64,000 bases of DNA from an uncultured Prevotellaceae bacterium (GTDB taxonomy: Bacteria > Bacteroidota > Bacteroidia > Bacteroidales > Bacteroidaceae), in assembly GCA_946402905.1 (NCBI GenBank), contig CAMIYC010000013.1, positions 1-64,000 on the forward strand. The letters run 5' to 3'. How positions within the stretch are numbered: the stretch's first letter is position 1; each line of letters starts with the position of its first letter. Under the pieces are notes generated by a model. It worked only from the letters and a program-made list of their open reading frames with translations. It had not been told where the DNA came from and did no database searches. The position numbers and the translations under genes were made by a program. Below are positions 19,950 through 29,403 of the stretch, piece after piece.

Positions 19950-20003
19950 CAAAGATAGTGCAAGGTGAGCGAAAAGCAAAACAAAACACGAAGTTTTTGT
20001 TTT
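19950..20003 (-). promoter_or_regulatory. Hairpin-associated promoter of the pectinase gene
   Basis: Read on the minus strand: AAAACAAAAACTTCGTGTTTTGTTTT can fold, then TTTCGCTCACCTTGCACTATCTTTGC follows, with -7 box TATCTTTG at 19950-19957. The arrangement and sequence match the module before hisG (29404-29457) and the tandem copies before GH43 (35328-35468). The rest of the gap up to 20122 contains the start region of the divergent trmH-like gene and nothing else recognisable. Confidence 0.6.
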
Positions 20004-20122
20004 CTTTTCTGAACCGAAGCCTATCTTCGACAGAGGTCAAAGAATAAAATATCGTCAGATTTTGATTATTTAATACTCAAAATTTATTTCTCCCCCCATT
20101 TTTGATTATCTTCGCAGCCGAA

Positions 20123-20896
20123 ATGATCAGTAAGAATAAAATCAAGGCCATACGACAGTTGGAAAACAAGAAGCACCGACGCGAAACCGGTCTTTTTGTA
20201 GGGGAGGGTCCCAAGGTAGTGTCAGACCTGTTGTCATCCTTTCCTGTCCACACCATTGTCGCCACTGCATCATGGCTACAAGCTCATCCTGACATTCCCT
20301 CCGTAGAGACGATATCAGTGAGCGACGAAGAACTTCGCCGTGTGAGTTTTCTTCAGCATCCACAGCAAGTCTTAGGCATTTTCAGCATTCCGAAGCCGAG
20401 TGCCCTGTCAGAAGGTATACGAGAAGCTGTCTCACAGAAATTGTGTCTTGCCCTCGATGGTGTGCAAGACCCTGGCAACCTGGGCACCATCATCCGTATC
20501 GCCGACTGGTTTGGCATAGAGGACATCGTATGCAGCCACGACACGACAGACACCTACAGTCCTAAGGTGATACAAGCCACGATGGGTAGTATCGCTCGCG
20601 TGAATGTGGTCTACACCGACCTTGCCGAGCTGATTGACTCGTTGCCGACGGACATCCCCGTATACGGCACAGAGCTTGACGGGCACGACCTTTATCACGA
20701 GACACTGGAACCCCGTGGCCTACTCATCATGGGCAACGAAGGCAACGGCATCTCCAACGCCATTTCCGCCCGTCTGACACGGCGTCTGCTGATCCCCCCC
20801 TACCCTTCCGGCCGTAAGACTGCCGACAGTCTCAATGTGGCCATTGCCACCGCCGTGGTCTGTTCGGAGTTCAGACGCAGAAGCACAACTATTTGA
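20123..20896 (+). CDS. TrmH/SpoU-family RNA 2'-O-methyltransferase
   Basis: This 257-residue protein is a SPOUT-class methyltransferase that modifies a ribose in rRNA or tRNA. The N-terminal substrate-binding region (ISKNKIKAIRQLENKKHRR) resembles the L30e-like domain of the RlmB/TsnR group. The C-terminal knot has the three SpoU motifs: LDGVQDPGNLGTIIR, IMGNEGNGIS and IPPYPSGRKTADSLNVAIAT. The ATG at 20123 is preferred over one 21 bases earlier because a -7-like TATCTTCG (20107-20114) would cover that. The precise target nucleotide cannot be read from the sequence. It heads a run of five same-strand genes. Confidence 0.88.
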   Translation: MISKNKIKAIRQLENKKHRRETGLFVGEGPKVVSDLLSSFPVHTIVATASWLQAHPDIPSVETISVSDEELRRVSFLQHPQQVLGIFSIPKPSALSEGIREAVSQKLCLALDGVQDPGNLGTIIRIADWFGIEDIVCSHDTTDTYSPKVIQATMGSIARVNVVYTDLAELIDSLPTDIPVYGTELDGHDLYHETLEPRGLLIMGNEGNGISNAISARLTRRLLIPPYPSGRKTADSLNVAIATAVVCSEFRRRSTTI

Positions 20897-20935
20897 AGCC
20901 ATTAATCATATACAAAGATATATTAACAAGTAAGC

Positions 20936-21907
20936 ATGGAAAAAGAGTTATTGTATAAAAACCGCAGTTTCTCGTCGTGCATCAACGCAGCCTTCAAACT
21001 GCAAATAGAAAACCTCAAGAATATTCTCAAATGCACTTGGCTGCCCATCCTCATCCAGAGCATCATCGCGGGTTGCTACACGTCACTTTTTGCCAACAGC
21101 ATCATGATGGATGGCTGGACCAAGCATCCTTTTGTCACGCTGTCGGTCATGTTGCTGGTTGCCGTGCTACAATTAGTCGCTACCGCCTGGACGTTGTCGC
21201 GGCTGATGAGTCTGCTCAACGAGCAGCCACGGCGGTGGAACTTCAGGCGCTCTCTGTGGATGCTGTTCTCCAACACGGTGATTTCCGTAGCCTTCGTCTC
21301 CATATTCAGCGGAGCCGCCGGTGCTGCCATTGGTTTTGTGTTGGCCAAGGCCCAGGCCGAAGAAGCCTCTCCCGGTATGCCGATGTCTGTCATCATAATC
21401 ATAGGCGTCTATTTACTACTGCTGCTTTTGTATTTCTGCCTGGTTCAACTGCCCTTGATGTATACCAGCATGAGATACCTGAATGTAGAAAAGATGAAAT
21501 TTTGGAGAGACCTGCTGCCATGCCATCGCACTGGTCTGCGCCACTGGGGCTTTATCTTCATCACGCTATTGCTCTCATCCATCATCATCTCGGTCATCTG
21601 TCTATTACTGATGACACCGGCCTATATTTTAGGTTTCGCCCGTTTTACTTCAGAAATGGGTGTAGTGACAGGCGATCCATCAGGTTTGCCGTCTTATTTC
21701 CCATGGCTGCAGTTCATCACTACCGTTGTGGTGCTCTTCTTCGTCTACCAAGTATTCATTTTTGAAGTCCTGGTCATCTACTTCATGTATGGTTCTATTG
21801 AGACCCAGGAAGAGGAGCGAAACACGGCCAGAATCACTCCGCCCATCCCCACTGCAACCGAAGTGCAGGGCTTCACATCATCATCTCCAAATCTCCGACA
21901 AATATGA
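20936..21907 (+). CDS. Hypothetical polytopic membrane protein
   Basis: This 323-residue protein has about six membrane segments: near residues 35-55, 60-85, 105-130, 148-172, 200-230 and 255-285. There is a cytoplasmic-looking N-terminus ([15 protein letters not shown]) and a polar C-terminal tail. No catalytic motif is visible and I assign no function. It starts 39 bases after the methyltransferase gene and overlaps hisB by 4 bases (ATGA), so it is translationally coupled to hisB. It may be a glycerophosphoryl-diester-type or DUF975-like membrane family; this is a guess from overall shape only. Confidence 0.75.
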   Translation: MEKELLYKNRSFSSCINAAFKLQIENLKNILKCTWLPILIQSIIAGCYTSLFANSIMMDGWTKHPFVTLSVMLLVAVLQLVATAWTLSRLMSLLNEQPRRWNFRRSLWMLFSNTVISVAFVSIFSGAAGAAIGFVLAKAQAEEASPGMPMSVIIIIGVYLLLLLLYFCLVQLPLMYTSMRYLNVEKMKFWRDLLPCHRTGLRHWGFIFITLLLSSIIISVICLLLMTPAYILGFARFTSEMGVVTGDPSGLPSYFPWLQFITTVVVLFFVYQVFIFEVLVIYFMYGSIETQEEERNTARITPPIPTATEVQGFTSSSPNLRQI

Positions 21908-22977
21908 GACAGCGACTCTTATTCATCGACCGCGACGGCACCTTGATCAAGGAACCTGCTGACGAACAGATAGACTCTTTTGAGAAACTCCAGTTTGTGG
22001 AAGGCGTATTTCATAATCTGAGCTTCATCAAGAAAAACCTGGACTTCAGCCTGGTCATGGTGAGCAACCAAGACGGTCTGGGCACGCCATCATTTCCGGA
22101 AGAGACCTTCTGGCCCGTGCACAATTTCATCCTCGACACACTTCGTGGCGAGGGCATCACCTTCGATGCCATCCATATCGACCCCCATTTCCCAGAAGAC
22201 AACCATCCCAACCGCAAGCCAGGGACGGGCATGCTGACAGCATATCTCGACCAGGAGAAATACGACCTGCCAGGCAGTTACGTCATCGGTGACCGGGAGA
22301 CAGACCGGCTGCTGGCTCAGAATTTAGGCTGCCAAGCACTGATACTGGGAAAAGACGGTATGACCTGGGACAAAATCGCCGAACTGCTTTTTGCCGGTGA
22401 GCGTCTGGCATCTGTGCGTCGCACGACCAAAGAGACCGACATCGACGTGCGCCTGAATCTCGATGGTAGCGGCCGGTGTGACATCCATACCGGACTTGGA
22501 TTTTTCGACCACATGCTGGAGCAGATAGGCAAGCACGGCATGATGGATCTCTATATACGCACCCAAGGCGACCTGAACGTAGACGAGCACCACACCATAG
22601 AAGACACAGCCATCGCCCTGGGCGAGTGTCTGCTTCATGCCCTTGGCGACAAACGCGGCATAGAGCGTTACGGCTACTGTCTGCCTATGGACGACTGCCT
22701 CTGCAGTGTGGCATTAGACTTCGGGGGGCGTCCATGGCTGGTATGGGACGCTGAATTTCGTCGTGAGAAAGTGGGCGACATGCCCACGGAGATGTTCTTG
22801 CATTTCTTCAAGAGTCTGAGCGACGCTGCCCGCATGAATCTGAACATCAAGGCAGAGGGCACCAACGAGCATCACAAGATAGAAGGCATCTTCAAGGCAC
22901 TGGCCCGTGCACTGCGCATGGCAGTGAAGCGAGACATCTATCACTATGAACTGCCCTCAACCAAAGGCATGCTATAA
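21904..22977 (+). CDS. hisB: Bifunctional histidinol-phosphatase / imidazoleglycerol-phosphate dehydratase
   Basis: It catalyses two steps of histidine synthesis. The N-terminal HAD phosphatase (about 1-165) shows [20 protein letters not shown] and the late-motif GDRETD. The C-terminal dehydratase (about 170-357) has the metal-binding [28 protein letters not shown] and [15 protein letters not shown] motifs. Length (357) is normal for the fused form. It overlaps the membrane-protein gene by 4 bases. The other his genes in this window, hisG-hisD-hisC, start 6.5 kb downstream in a separate transcription unit, so hisB is displaced from them. A tandem CAACTYGT repeat begins right after its stop codon. 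Confidence 0.96.
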   Translation: MRQRLLFIDRDGTLIKEPADEQIDSFEKLQFVEGVFHNLSFIKKNLDFSLVMVSNQDGLGTPSFPEETFWPVHNFILDTLRGEGITFDAIHIDPHFPEDNHPNRKPGTGMLTAYLDQEKYDLPGSYVIGDRETDRLLAQNLGCQALILGKDGMTWDKIAELLFAGERLASVRRTTKETDIDVRLNLDGSGRCDIHTGLGFFDHMLEQIGKHGMMDLYIRTQGDLNVDEHHTIEDTAIALGECLLHALGDKRGIERYGYCLPMDDCLCSVALDFGGRPWLVWDAEFRREKVGDMPTEMFLHFFKSLSDAARMNLNIKAEGTNEHHKIEGIFKALARALRMAVKRDIYHYELPSTKGML

Positions 22978-23033
22978 CAACTCGTCACCAGCAAGCAACT
23001 CGTCAACTTGTCAACTCGTCAACTCGTCAACTT
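22978..23033 (+). repeat. 8-bp tandem repeat (CAACTYGT)n, copy A
   Basis: Directly after the hisB stop codon the sequence contains repeated CAACTCGT / CAACTTGT units (period 8, about five clean units at 22997-23032 plus a degenerate start), ending in CAACTTTAAAAAAA, 12 bases before the MaoC start. The same unit and A-run ending recur at 48560-48604 (minus orientation) and 55813-55883. Confidence 0.85.
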
Positions 23034-23044
23034 TAAAAAAATAT

Positions 23045-23509
23045 ATGGAAAAATTAATTGTCAACTCTTATGAAGAGTTTGCCTCACATTTAGGAGAGAA
23101 ATTAGGAGAGTCAGAATGGCTCTTAGTAGACCAGGAACGCATCAACCTCTTTGCCGACGCCACGCTCGACCATCAGTGGATACATGTAGACACGGAGCGC
23201 GCCAAGGTAGAGAGTCCTTACAAGAGCACCATCGCCCATGGATATCTGACGCTGTCGCTCCTGCCTTATCTGTGGGAACAAGTGATAGAAGTGAACAACA
23301 TCAAAATGCTGGTCAACTATGGCATGGACAAGATGCGTTTCGGACAAGCCGTGGTGACTGGCAGCCGGGTGCGCCTGGTGGCATCTCTTCACAACATCCA
23401 GAATCTGCGTGGCATCTGCAAGGCAGAGGTGGCATTCAAGATAGAGATTGAGAACCAGCGCAAGCCTGCTCTTGAGGGCATCGCATCTTTCCTTTATTAC
23501 TTCCAATAA
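23045..23509 (+). CDS. MaoC/NodN-like dehydratase
   Basis: The 154-residue protein has a single hot-dog fold with the (R)-specific enoyl hydratase signature: FADATLDHQWIHVD (catalytic Asp/His) and SPYKSTIAHGYLTLSLLP. It probably hydrates an enoyl-thioester, but the substrate is unknown. The start at MEKLIVN is chosen because the open frame upstream is the translated CAACTYGT repeat. The next gene begins on the base after its stop codon, so both are probably made from one message. NodN-like members form a well-known branch with this length. Confidence 0.88.
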   Translation: MEKLIVNSYEEFASHLGEKLGESEWLLVDQERINLFADATLDHQWIHVDTERAKVESPYKSTIAHGYLTLSLLPYLWEQVIEVNNIKMLVNYGMDKMRFGQAVVTGSRVRLVASLHNIQNLRGICKAEVAFKIEIENQRKPALEGIASFLYYFQ

Positions 23510-24739
23510 GTGAATCGACCAACTATATTTCAAACCTACAGGCTGGTTCTTGGACTGATTGCTACTCTTCTTTTTGCGGGATGCTCTTCTGACAAGCATG
23601 ACAAGAATGACGCCATGCTGCCATGGACCGTGACTACCAGCGAAGACCAGGACACGACAGCCCACTACTCCCTGGACGAGATCGTCGAGAGCGGCGAACT
23701 GATAGCGCTGACTATTGACGGTCCCAGTACTTATTATATGCAGCGCGACCTGCGCCTTGGCAAGCATTATCTGCTCTGCGAACGGTTTGCCAAAGAGTTG
23801 GGTGTGAGCGTGCGCGTAGAAGTATGCAAAGACACCACGGAGATGGTGAGGAAGCTGAAGAATGGTGACGGCGACCTCATTGCCATGCCTTTGAGTAGGA
23901 ATATTGCGGGAACCGACAGTCTGCTCTTCTGCGGTCCTGACGGCGGTCATGCCCAGTGGTCAGTGATGCCCTACAACAAAGCCCTGGCCGAAGCCATCGA
24001 CCAGTGGTATCAGCCGGCATTTATCGCAGAGGTGGAAAAACAAGAAAGGTTTGCCCTGTCATCCGAGAGTGTGGAGCGACATGTCTACGCCCCCGTGCTC
24101 AACCAAGCCAAAGGCGAGCTCTCCACCTATGACCATTTGTTTGTGAAGTATGCGTCTGTCGCCAACGTCGACTGGCGTCTCTTGGCAGCCATTGCCTACC
24201 AAGAGTCCTGCTTCGACCCTCAAGCCCGCTCATGGGCCGGAGCGTGCGGTCTGATGCAGTTGATGCCAGCCACGGCTGCCGCCTACGGTCTGGAGATGTC
24301 AAAGATCTTTGAGCCGGAACTCAACGTAGAGACCGCCGCCAAGCTCATCAATCAACTGACGATGCTGTTTCGCGACGTACCCGACACCTATGAGCGCATG
24401 AACTTCGTTCTGGCCAGTTATAACGGCGGTCATCTACATGTGCGCGACGCGATGGCCTTGACCGACAAATATGGCGGCGACAAATACCATTGGGAGGAAG
24501 TTTCGGAATATATCCTACATCTGAGTGAGCCGAAATACTACCGTGACCCTATAGTGAAAAGCGGTTATATGCGTGGCACAGAAACCCACGACTACGTGTC
24601 GAGTGTGCGTGCCCGCTACGAGCAATATGCCGGCATCGCTCCAGGGCAAAGGGCCTATGGTGTGAACGAGCGCGGCAATTACTCAGGAGTGAGCACGCAA
24701 CCCAAGCGCAAGACAGGGAAGAACAAATATCAGATCTGA
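23510..24739 (+). CDS. mltF: MltF-like lytic transglycosylase lipoprotein
   Basis: The protein (409 residues, GTG start directly after the previous stop) has a lipoprotein signal ending in LLFAGC. An N-terminal periplasmic solute-binding (SBP_bac_3) domain covers about residues 45-190, and a C-terminal SLT lysozyme-like domain about 215-360. In the latter, the catalytic Glu lies in IAYQESCFDP, followed by GACGLMQLMP and ASYNGG. This domain order is that of MltF, which cleaves peptidoglycan glycan strands without hydrolysis and is tuned by the binding domain. It ends one base before the convergent GH3 gene. Confidence 0.93.
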   Translation: MNRPTIFQTYRLVLGLIATLLFAGCSSDKHDKNDAMLPWTVTTSEDQDTTAHYSLDEIVESGELIALTIDGPSTYYMQRDLRLGKHYLLCERFAKELGVSVRVEVCKDTTEMVRKLKNGDGDLIAMPLSRNIAGTDSLLFCGPDGGHAQWSVMPYNKALAEAIDQWYQPAFIAEVEKQERFALSSESVERHVYAPVLNQAKGELSTYDHLFVKYASVANVDWRLLAAIAYQESCFDPQARSWAGACGLMQLMPATAAAYGLEMSKIFEPELNVETAAKLINQLTMLFRDVPDTYERMNFVLASYNGGHLHVRDAMALTDKYGGDKYHWEEVSEYILHLSEPKYYRDPIVKSGYMRGTETHDYVSSVRARYEQYAGIAPGQRAYGVNERGNYSGVSTQPKRKTGKNKYQI

Positions 24740-26893
24740 TTATTTTTTGATATATGCTTTCGCAGATGTCATGGATACGCCCAGTTCGAGAGAACGGGCA
24801 GAGGGTGCCGCAGCCGACACGGTGAAGGTATATTCACCTTTGACGAGCCGGCTGTCCCCATTTTCGTCGACGGTCATCATCTGCTGTGGTGCGATGTCGA
24901 AAGACACCACTTGGGTCTCCCCCGGGGCCAGCTTCACCCGTCGGAAAGCCGCCAGTTGTTGCAATGGTGCCGACACACCTGCTCCCGGAGCCGACACGTA
25001 GACCTGTGCCACCTCTGTGACGGGGCATTCCGACGGATTGGACAGTGTGGCAGTGACCGTGGTCTTTCTTTTGTCAGTTTTCACCTGTGCTCCGGAATAC
25101 TCCACCTTGCCATAAGTCAGGCCAAAGCCGAAGGGATAGAAGATATTGTCGGTCATGTATTTGTAAGTGCGTCCGCGCATGGAATAATCCTCGAAATCCG
25201 GCAGGAGGTCACCGTCTGCAGGGAACGTAACAGGCAGACGCCCTGAGAAATTGGCATCGCCGAAGAGCAGGTCGCCCAGTGCATATCCACCTTCCTGACC
25301 TGGATACCATGCCATCACGACAGCATCAGCCAATTCTGAGATTTCGCGCATGTCGACAGGACTTCCGCCTGTCAGCACGACCACTATCCCACTCTTCTTC
25401 AAAGCCCTGATATCCCGGAGGAACTTCATCTGGCTCTCGGGCAGGCGTATTCCCACACGGTCGCCACGGGTATCGGAGTCGATGGCCTCACCTTCCTCCC
25501 CCTCGAGATTGCCATTATTGCCCATGACAATGATTGTCACCTCGGCCCCGGCAGCCTCATCGACCGCCCAGTTGATGCTGTTGCGGGTCGGTGCGCTCTC
25601 CAACACCCCAGGACGATAATTCACTGCCGTGCCGTTGCTCACCTTCGAGACGATGCCCTGCAGATAAGTACAATAACGGTTGGAGATGCCAAAATAGTTG
25701 CCCATCAGCCAGAATGCGTCGGCCGCCCCTGCTCCGGTGACGAAGAGCGTGTGTATATCTTTCTTGAGCGGCAGCACACCATTGTTTTTCAGAAGCACCA
25801 TACTCTCAACGGCCGCCTGCTTGGAAAGTTGGATATTAGGCTCACTGCAGATCACGTCCTCACTGATGTGATTATACGGACATTCGTCGTCCTTTTGCAG
25901 GATGCCCAGCTTTAGTCTTGTCATCATCAGTGGCAGCAGAGCATGATCGAGATCAGCCTCGGTGAGCAAATGCTGGTCGATGGCCTCTTTCATGGCACGG
26001 AAGGTATTGCCACATTCCACATTGAGTCCGGCCTTGATGGCAATGGCACAAGCCTCAGCCTCGGTTTTGGCTATTTTGTGTCCGGCGTAGATATCTGTCA
26101 CGGCACCGCAGTCGGATACCACATGGCCCTTAAAGCCCCATTTCTTACGCAGTACATCGGTCAAAAGGAATTTGCTGCCCGAGCAGCTCTCCCCATACAC
26201 CCTGTTGTACGCCCCCATGATCGTCTCTACCTTACCCTCCTGGACAAGCATGCGAAAAGCCGGGAGGTATGTCTCCCAGAGGTCACGCGCCGAGGGCTCA
26301 ATATTGGCACTATGGCGTGTGCCTTCAGGGCCGGAGTGCACCGCATAATGTTTCCCGCATGCCGCCACTTTCAGATATACCGGGTCATCACCCTGCATAC
26401 CTTTGACGTAAGCAGTGCCGAGCGTGCCTGTGAGATATGGATCCTCTCCGTAGGTCTCCATGCCACGTCCCCATCGCGGATCTCTGAATATATTGATATT
26501 TGGCGACCAGAAGGTGAGTCCGGTATAACGCGCGTAATTTTTGTTTTTGCGCGCCACATAATATTTTGCCCTGCCCTCCGTAGCAATGACATCGCCCACT
26601 TTGCGTATCAGGTCGGGGTCGAAGGTGGCTCCCAGTCCGATAGGCTGCGGAAACACCGTGGCACGTCCGTCACGGCCCACTCCATGCAGTCCTTCGTTCC
26701 ACCAGTCATAAGGCTCGATTCCCAGGCGTGGCACGCCGGGAGTCTCATTCATCAACTGCGATATTTTCTCATCCAGAGTCAACTGAGCGATGATGTCGCG
26801 GGCTTTTTGCTCCAACTGCGCCATGCGGTCCTGGGCCGTTGCGGAAAGATTCATAGTTATTAAAGATAATAAAAGTAAACAAGTATTTTTCAT
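24740..26893 (-). CDS. Secreted GH3 glycosidase, probable beta-xylosidase
   Basis: A signal peptide (residues 1-20) precedes a GH3 TIM barrel. The barrel has DWWNEGLHGVGR, WSPNINIFRDPRWGRG, the substrate-binding KHY (181-183) and the nucleophile Asp in VSDCGAV (261). The second domain holds the likely acid/base Glu in NLEGEEGEA (near 465-470), and a C-terminal fibronectin-like domain runs from about 600. SDC instead of SDW, and the WWNEGLHG motif, are typical of the xylosidase branch. There is no inserted PA14 domain, so it is shorter (717) than some relatives. It lies 23 bases after the Sel1 gene, probably in one operon. Confidence 0.88.
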   Translation of the reverse strand: MKNTCLLLLSLITMNLSATAQDRMAQLEQKARDIIAQLTLDEKISQLMNETPGVPRLGIEPYDWWNEGLHGVGRDGRATVFPQPIGLGATFDPDLIRKVGDVIATEGRAKYYVARKNKNYARYTGLTFWSPNINIFRDPRWGRGMETYGEDPYLTGTLGTAYVKGMQGDDPVYLKVAACGKHYAVHSGPEGTRHSANIEPSARDLWETYLPAFRMLVQEGKVETIMGAYNRVYGESCSGSKFLLTDVLRKKWGFKGHVVSDCGAVTDIYAGHKIAKTEAEACAIAIKAGLNVECGNTFRAMKEAIDQHLLTEADLDHALLPLMMTRLKLGILQKDDECPYNHISEDVICSEPNIQLSKQAAVESMVLLKNNGVLPLKKDIHTLFVTGAGAADAFWLMGNYFGISNRYCTYLQGIVSKVSNGTAVNYRPGVLESAPTRNSINWAVDEAAGAEVTIIVMGNNGNLEGEEGEAIDSDTRGDRVGIRLPESQMKFLRDIRALKKSGIVVVLTGGSPVDMREISELADAVVMAWYPGQEGGYALGDLLFGDANFSGRLPVTFPADGDLLPDFEDYSMRGRTYKYMTDNIFYPFGFGLTYGKVEYSGAQVKTDKRKTTVTATLSNPSECPVTEVAQVYVSAPGAGVSAPLQQLAAFRRVKLAPGETQVVSFDIAPQQMMTVDENGDSRLVKGEYTFTVSAAAPSARSLELGVSMTSAKAYIKK

Positions 26894-26916
26894 TTCGTAA
26901 AAAAATAGGAAATTGA

Positions 26917-27486
26917 TTATTTGCCTAAAATTTTCAAGATGGCTATAGCATCATCATCACCCTCTTTGGCTTTCTTCCTCAGGTCGGCAAGTATCTGTTT
27001 ACCGTCCTTGGCGTTGTTCACAGCCTTGTTCAGCCAAGCTTTGGCTTTAGAGGGATCGGCTGCGACGCCCTTGCCTTTCATATAACATTTTCCAAGAGCG
27101 AGCTGCGCATCGCCATTGTCCTGTTTGGCGGCTTTTGTGAAGTATTCCACTGCTTTGGCTTGATTCTTGGCAGTACCCTCGCCATTCTTATAACATTTCC
27201 CCAGCTGATACTGGGCCTTGGCAAAATTCTGTGCTGCCGATTTAGAATACCACTCGAAGGCTTTGACATCATCCTCTTTCACGCCATTGCCTTTGTCGTA
27301 GCACCGTCCGAGGCGGTATTGTGCCTTCTTATGCCCTTTCTGAGCCGCCGGTGTCAGCTTTTGTATCGCCTGGGTATAATTCTTGGCATCATAGAGTTTT
27401 TTTCCTTCTGCATACAATTTCTCAACACTCTGTGCGCTGGCACAGGTACATATTGCCAGCAACAATACTGCAAAAAAATCTCTCAT
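26917..27486 (-). CDS. Exported Sel1-repeat protein
   Basis: With the start at MRDFFAV (an upstream ATG 45 bases earlier in frame would put extra residues before the signal peptide), the product is 189 residues. It has a Sec signal ending CASAQS and then four or so Sel1-like helical repeats of about 36 residues: AQYRLGRCYDKGNGV, AQYQLGKCYKNGEGT, AQLALGKCYMKGKGV and degenerate flanks. Each repeat has a conserved LGxCYxxGxG core, forming a superhelix for protein contacts in the periplasm. The partner is unknown. It is transcribed ahead of the GH3 gene with a 23-base gap, which suggests a shared transcript. Confidence 0.86.
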   Translation of the reverse strand: MRDFFAVLLLAICTCASAQSVEKLYAEGKKLYDAKNYTQAIQKLTPAAQKGHKKAQYRLGRCYDKGNGVKEDDVKAFEWYSKSAAQNFAKAQYQLGKCYKNGEGTAKNQAKAVEYFTKAAKQDNGDAQLALGKCYMKGKGVAADPSKAKAWLNKAVNNAKDGKQILADLRKKAKEGDDDAIAILKILGK

Positions 27487-27752
27487 GTCAAATCGTATTT
27501 GGTTTACGCTGGCGAAGTTAATAAAAGCCATGCAAATATCAAAGTGATTTGCCCATTTTCTTGCAAAATAATCAGTTACGGACAGAGACGCTACAAATCG
27601 ATTTCAAAGACGACAGGAAGTGTCGCCAACAAAAAAAGGGAGCAGGCGAGGGACCTACTCGCCTAAATATTGATGTTCTATGGCATATTTCGGAAAAGTG
27701 GGCGTAATGGTTTGGCCATTAGCCCTCTTTTTCGTAACTTTGCATCACTTAG

Positions 27753-28051
27753 ACATTCAAGCTACGACTCCCCTTGACGGTGGCGGTGCGACTGCAGACC
27801 AACAGCAGCTATGTCAGCGAGTGCATCAACAGCGTCTGTGGTAAGACATTCTCGCAGTTTGTCAACACCTACCGAGTCCGCCATGCCCAAGAACTGTTGC
27901 GCGACAGCCCGAAATGAAGACCTCTGTAGTGGCTACTGAATCGGGGTTCAACACCGAGGCTTCCTTCTTCCGCAACTTCAAGGCCGTCACTGGGATGACG
28001 CCGCGCGAGTGGATAGAATCTCTTATTGTACCTCATCAGAATACCACATAA
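27753..28051 (+). pseudogene. Remnant of an AraC-family DNA-binding domain, truncated and frameshifted
   Basis: Two reading frames together encode an AraC C-terminal helix-turn-helix domain. Frame one (27753-27917) reads LTVAVRLQTNSSYVSECIN and VCGKTFSQFVNTYRVRHAQ and stops at TGA 27915-27917. Frame two (27914-28051) continues MKTSVVATESGFNTEASFF and AVTGMTPREWI. A lost base near 27910-27914 (PEMKT expected) would restore one frame. The N-terminal sensory part is absent because TAG precedes the match at 27750. A -7-like TAACTTTG lies at 27735-27742, so the locus may once have been a gene start. The gap 27487-27750 upstream has only a small 7-bp hairpin (27644-27664). Confidence 0.8.
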
Positions 28052-28066
28052 ACTATAAAAACCGGC

Positions 28067-29128
28067 ATGAAAATTGTAGTCGCAATAGATTCTTTCAAGG
28101 GTTGCCTGAGTTCGAAAGAGGCCAACGAAGCCGCAGCTGCAGGGGCGAAAGACTTCTGCCCCGACGCAGAGATCAGGCAGGTGGATGTCAGTGACGGAGG
28201 TGAAGGCTTCACCGAAGCCTGCCATGCCTCTCTTGGTGGCGAATTGGTGGAGATGGTGGTGAAAGACCCGCTGTTACGTCCTGTCGTGGCGAAATATTTG
28301 TTGCAAGACAAGACTGCGGTGATAGAGATGGCTCAGGCATGTGGTCTGTGGCGTGTATCCGAAGAGGAGCGCAATCCACTGAGAGCCACAAGCTATGGTG
28401 TCGGCCAGATGGTGGCCGACGCCGTGCGCCGAGGTGCCACAAATGTCATTGTGGGTCTGGGAGGCAGTGCCACCAGCGACGCTGGGACAGGCATGTTGCA
28501 GGCTCTCATCGATGCCTTTGCCCCTCATGGACGTTGGGATGATATCCAGGAACTGAAGCACGTCAGCTTCACCATCGCCACTGACGTGAAAAATCCTCTC
28601 TGTGGCAAGAATGGGGCAGCCCATGTCTTCGCTCCGCAAAAAGGTGCGACTCCCGATGGAGTCATTCAGCTCGACAGCAGAGCCCGAAAATTTGCCGAGA
28701 TGTCGGCAAAGCATTTCGGGTTCGACTGCTCGACGCGGGAGGGTGCCGGCGCTGCAGGAGGACTGGGCTACGCGTTCATGCAATATCTTGACGCCGCTCA
28801 AAAACCAGGCATAGACCTTTTGCTCAATATGGTTCACTTTGTTGAACTTGCCCGCGGCGCCGACCTCATTATCACCGGCGAAGGGTCGGCAGACTATCAA
28901 ACACTGATGGGCAAGCTGCCCATGGGTATTCTACGGCAGGCAGAGGGGGTGCCTGTCTGCCTGATTGCGGGCAAGGTGGGCAATCGCGAAGATTTACTCC
29001 AAAACGGTTTTGCATACGTAGAGAGTATCAATCCACCCGGCCTGACATTAGAGGAAGCCATGCGCAAAGAGACAGCCCAGCATAATATCAGCCAAACGGT
29101 CAGGCGTATCCTACTGGATTTTTATTAA
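28067..29128 (+). CDS. Glycerate kinase (GckA/GlxK type 1)
   Basis: It phosphorylates D-glycerate to 2- or 3-phosphoglycerate. The 353-residue sequence opens with VVAIDSFKGCLSSKEAN, the nucleotide-binding region of the glycerate kinase family, and contains QVDVSDGGEGF, GLGGSATSDAGTGML and GAAGGLGYAFM. Length is slightly below the usual 370-380 but all motifs are present. It starts 15 bases after the AraC remnant. No glyoxylate or tartronate genes flank it, so the pathway is not defined by context. Confidence 0.94.
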   Translation: MKIVVAIDSFKGCLSSKEANEAAAAGAKDFCPDAEIRQVDVSDGGEGFTEACHASLGGELVEMVVKDPLLRPVVAKYLLQDKTAVIEMAQACGLWRVSEEERNPLRATSYGVGQMVADAVRRGATNVIVGLGGSATSDAGTGMLQALIDAFAPHGRWDDIQELKHVSFTIATDVKNPLCGKNGAAHVFAPQKGATPDGVIQLDSRARKFAEMSAKHFGFDCSTREGAGAAGGLGYAFMQYLDAAQKPGIDLLLNMVHFVELARGADLIITGEGSADYQTLMGKLPMGILRQAEGVPVCLIAGKVGNREDLLQNGFAYVESINPPGLTLEEAMRKETAQHNISQTVRRILLDFY

Positions 29129-29170
29129 CAACTGAAGTTTCTCTCACCCTTAAAGCGATTATAACAAATT

Positions 29171-29386
29171 GTTTATCAAGAATTTAAGAATTTAAGAATT
29201 TATAATCAATAAAAGTATTATCGAGAATTATCCGTCGCAAGCGACGGGAATCCCACTTGCGGAGAAAATGAAATGGCTTGCCATTTCTTCTCAAATTCCT
29301 ATAAATTCCTGTATGAATGAAAATTCTTTAATTACCTCCCTTCGGTCAGTGGGTCTACGACAAATCTCTTAAATTCTTGATAAAAT
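29171..29386. repeat. Degenerate palindromic element between glycerate kinase and hisG
   Basis: The outer edges form an inverted repeat: TATCAAGAATTTAAGAA (29177-29193) and the complement of CTCTTAAATTCTTGATA (29371-29387). Two inner hairpins are clear: CCGTCGC-AA-GCGACGG (29231-29246) and GAAATGGC-TTGCCATTTC (29270-29287) extended by GAGAA/TTCTC. Tandem AAGAATTT units also occur at the left edge. No coding capacity. This occupies nearly all of the gap 29129-29403. Confidence 0.5.
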
Positions 29387-29403
29387 AAGAAAGTTCAGTT
29401 AAC

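Noticed and set aside
22978..23033. Short-repeat array considered as a CRISPR
   Set aside because: The unit is 8 bp with no unique spacers; no cas genes in the window.
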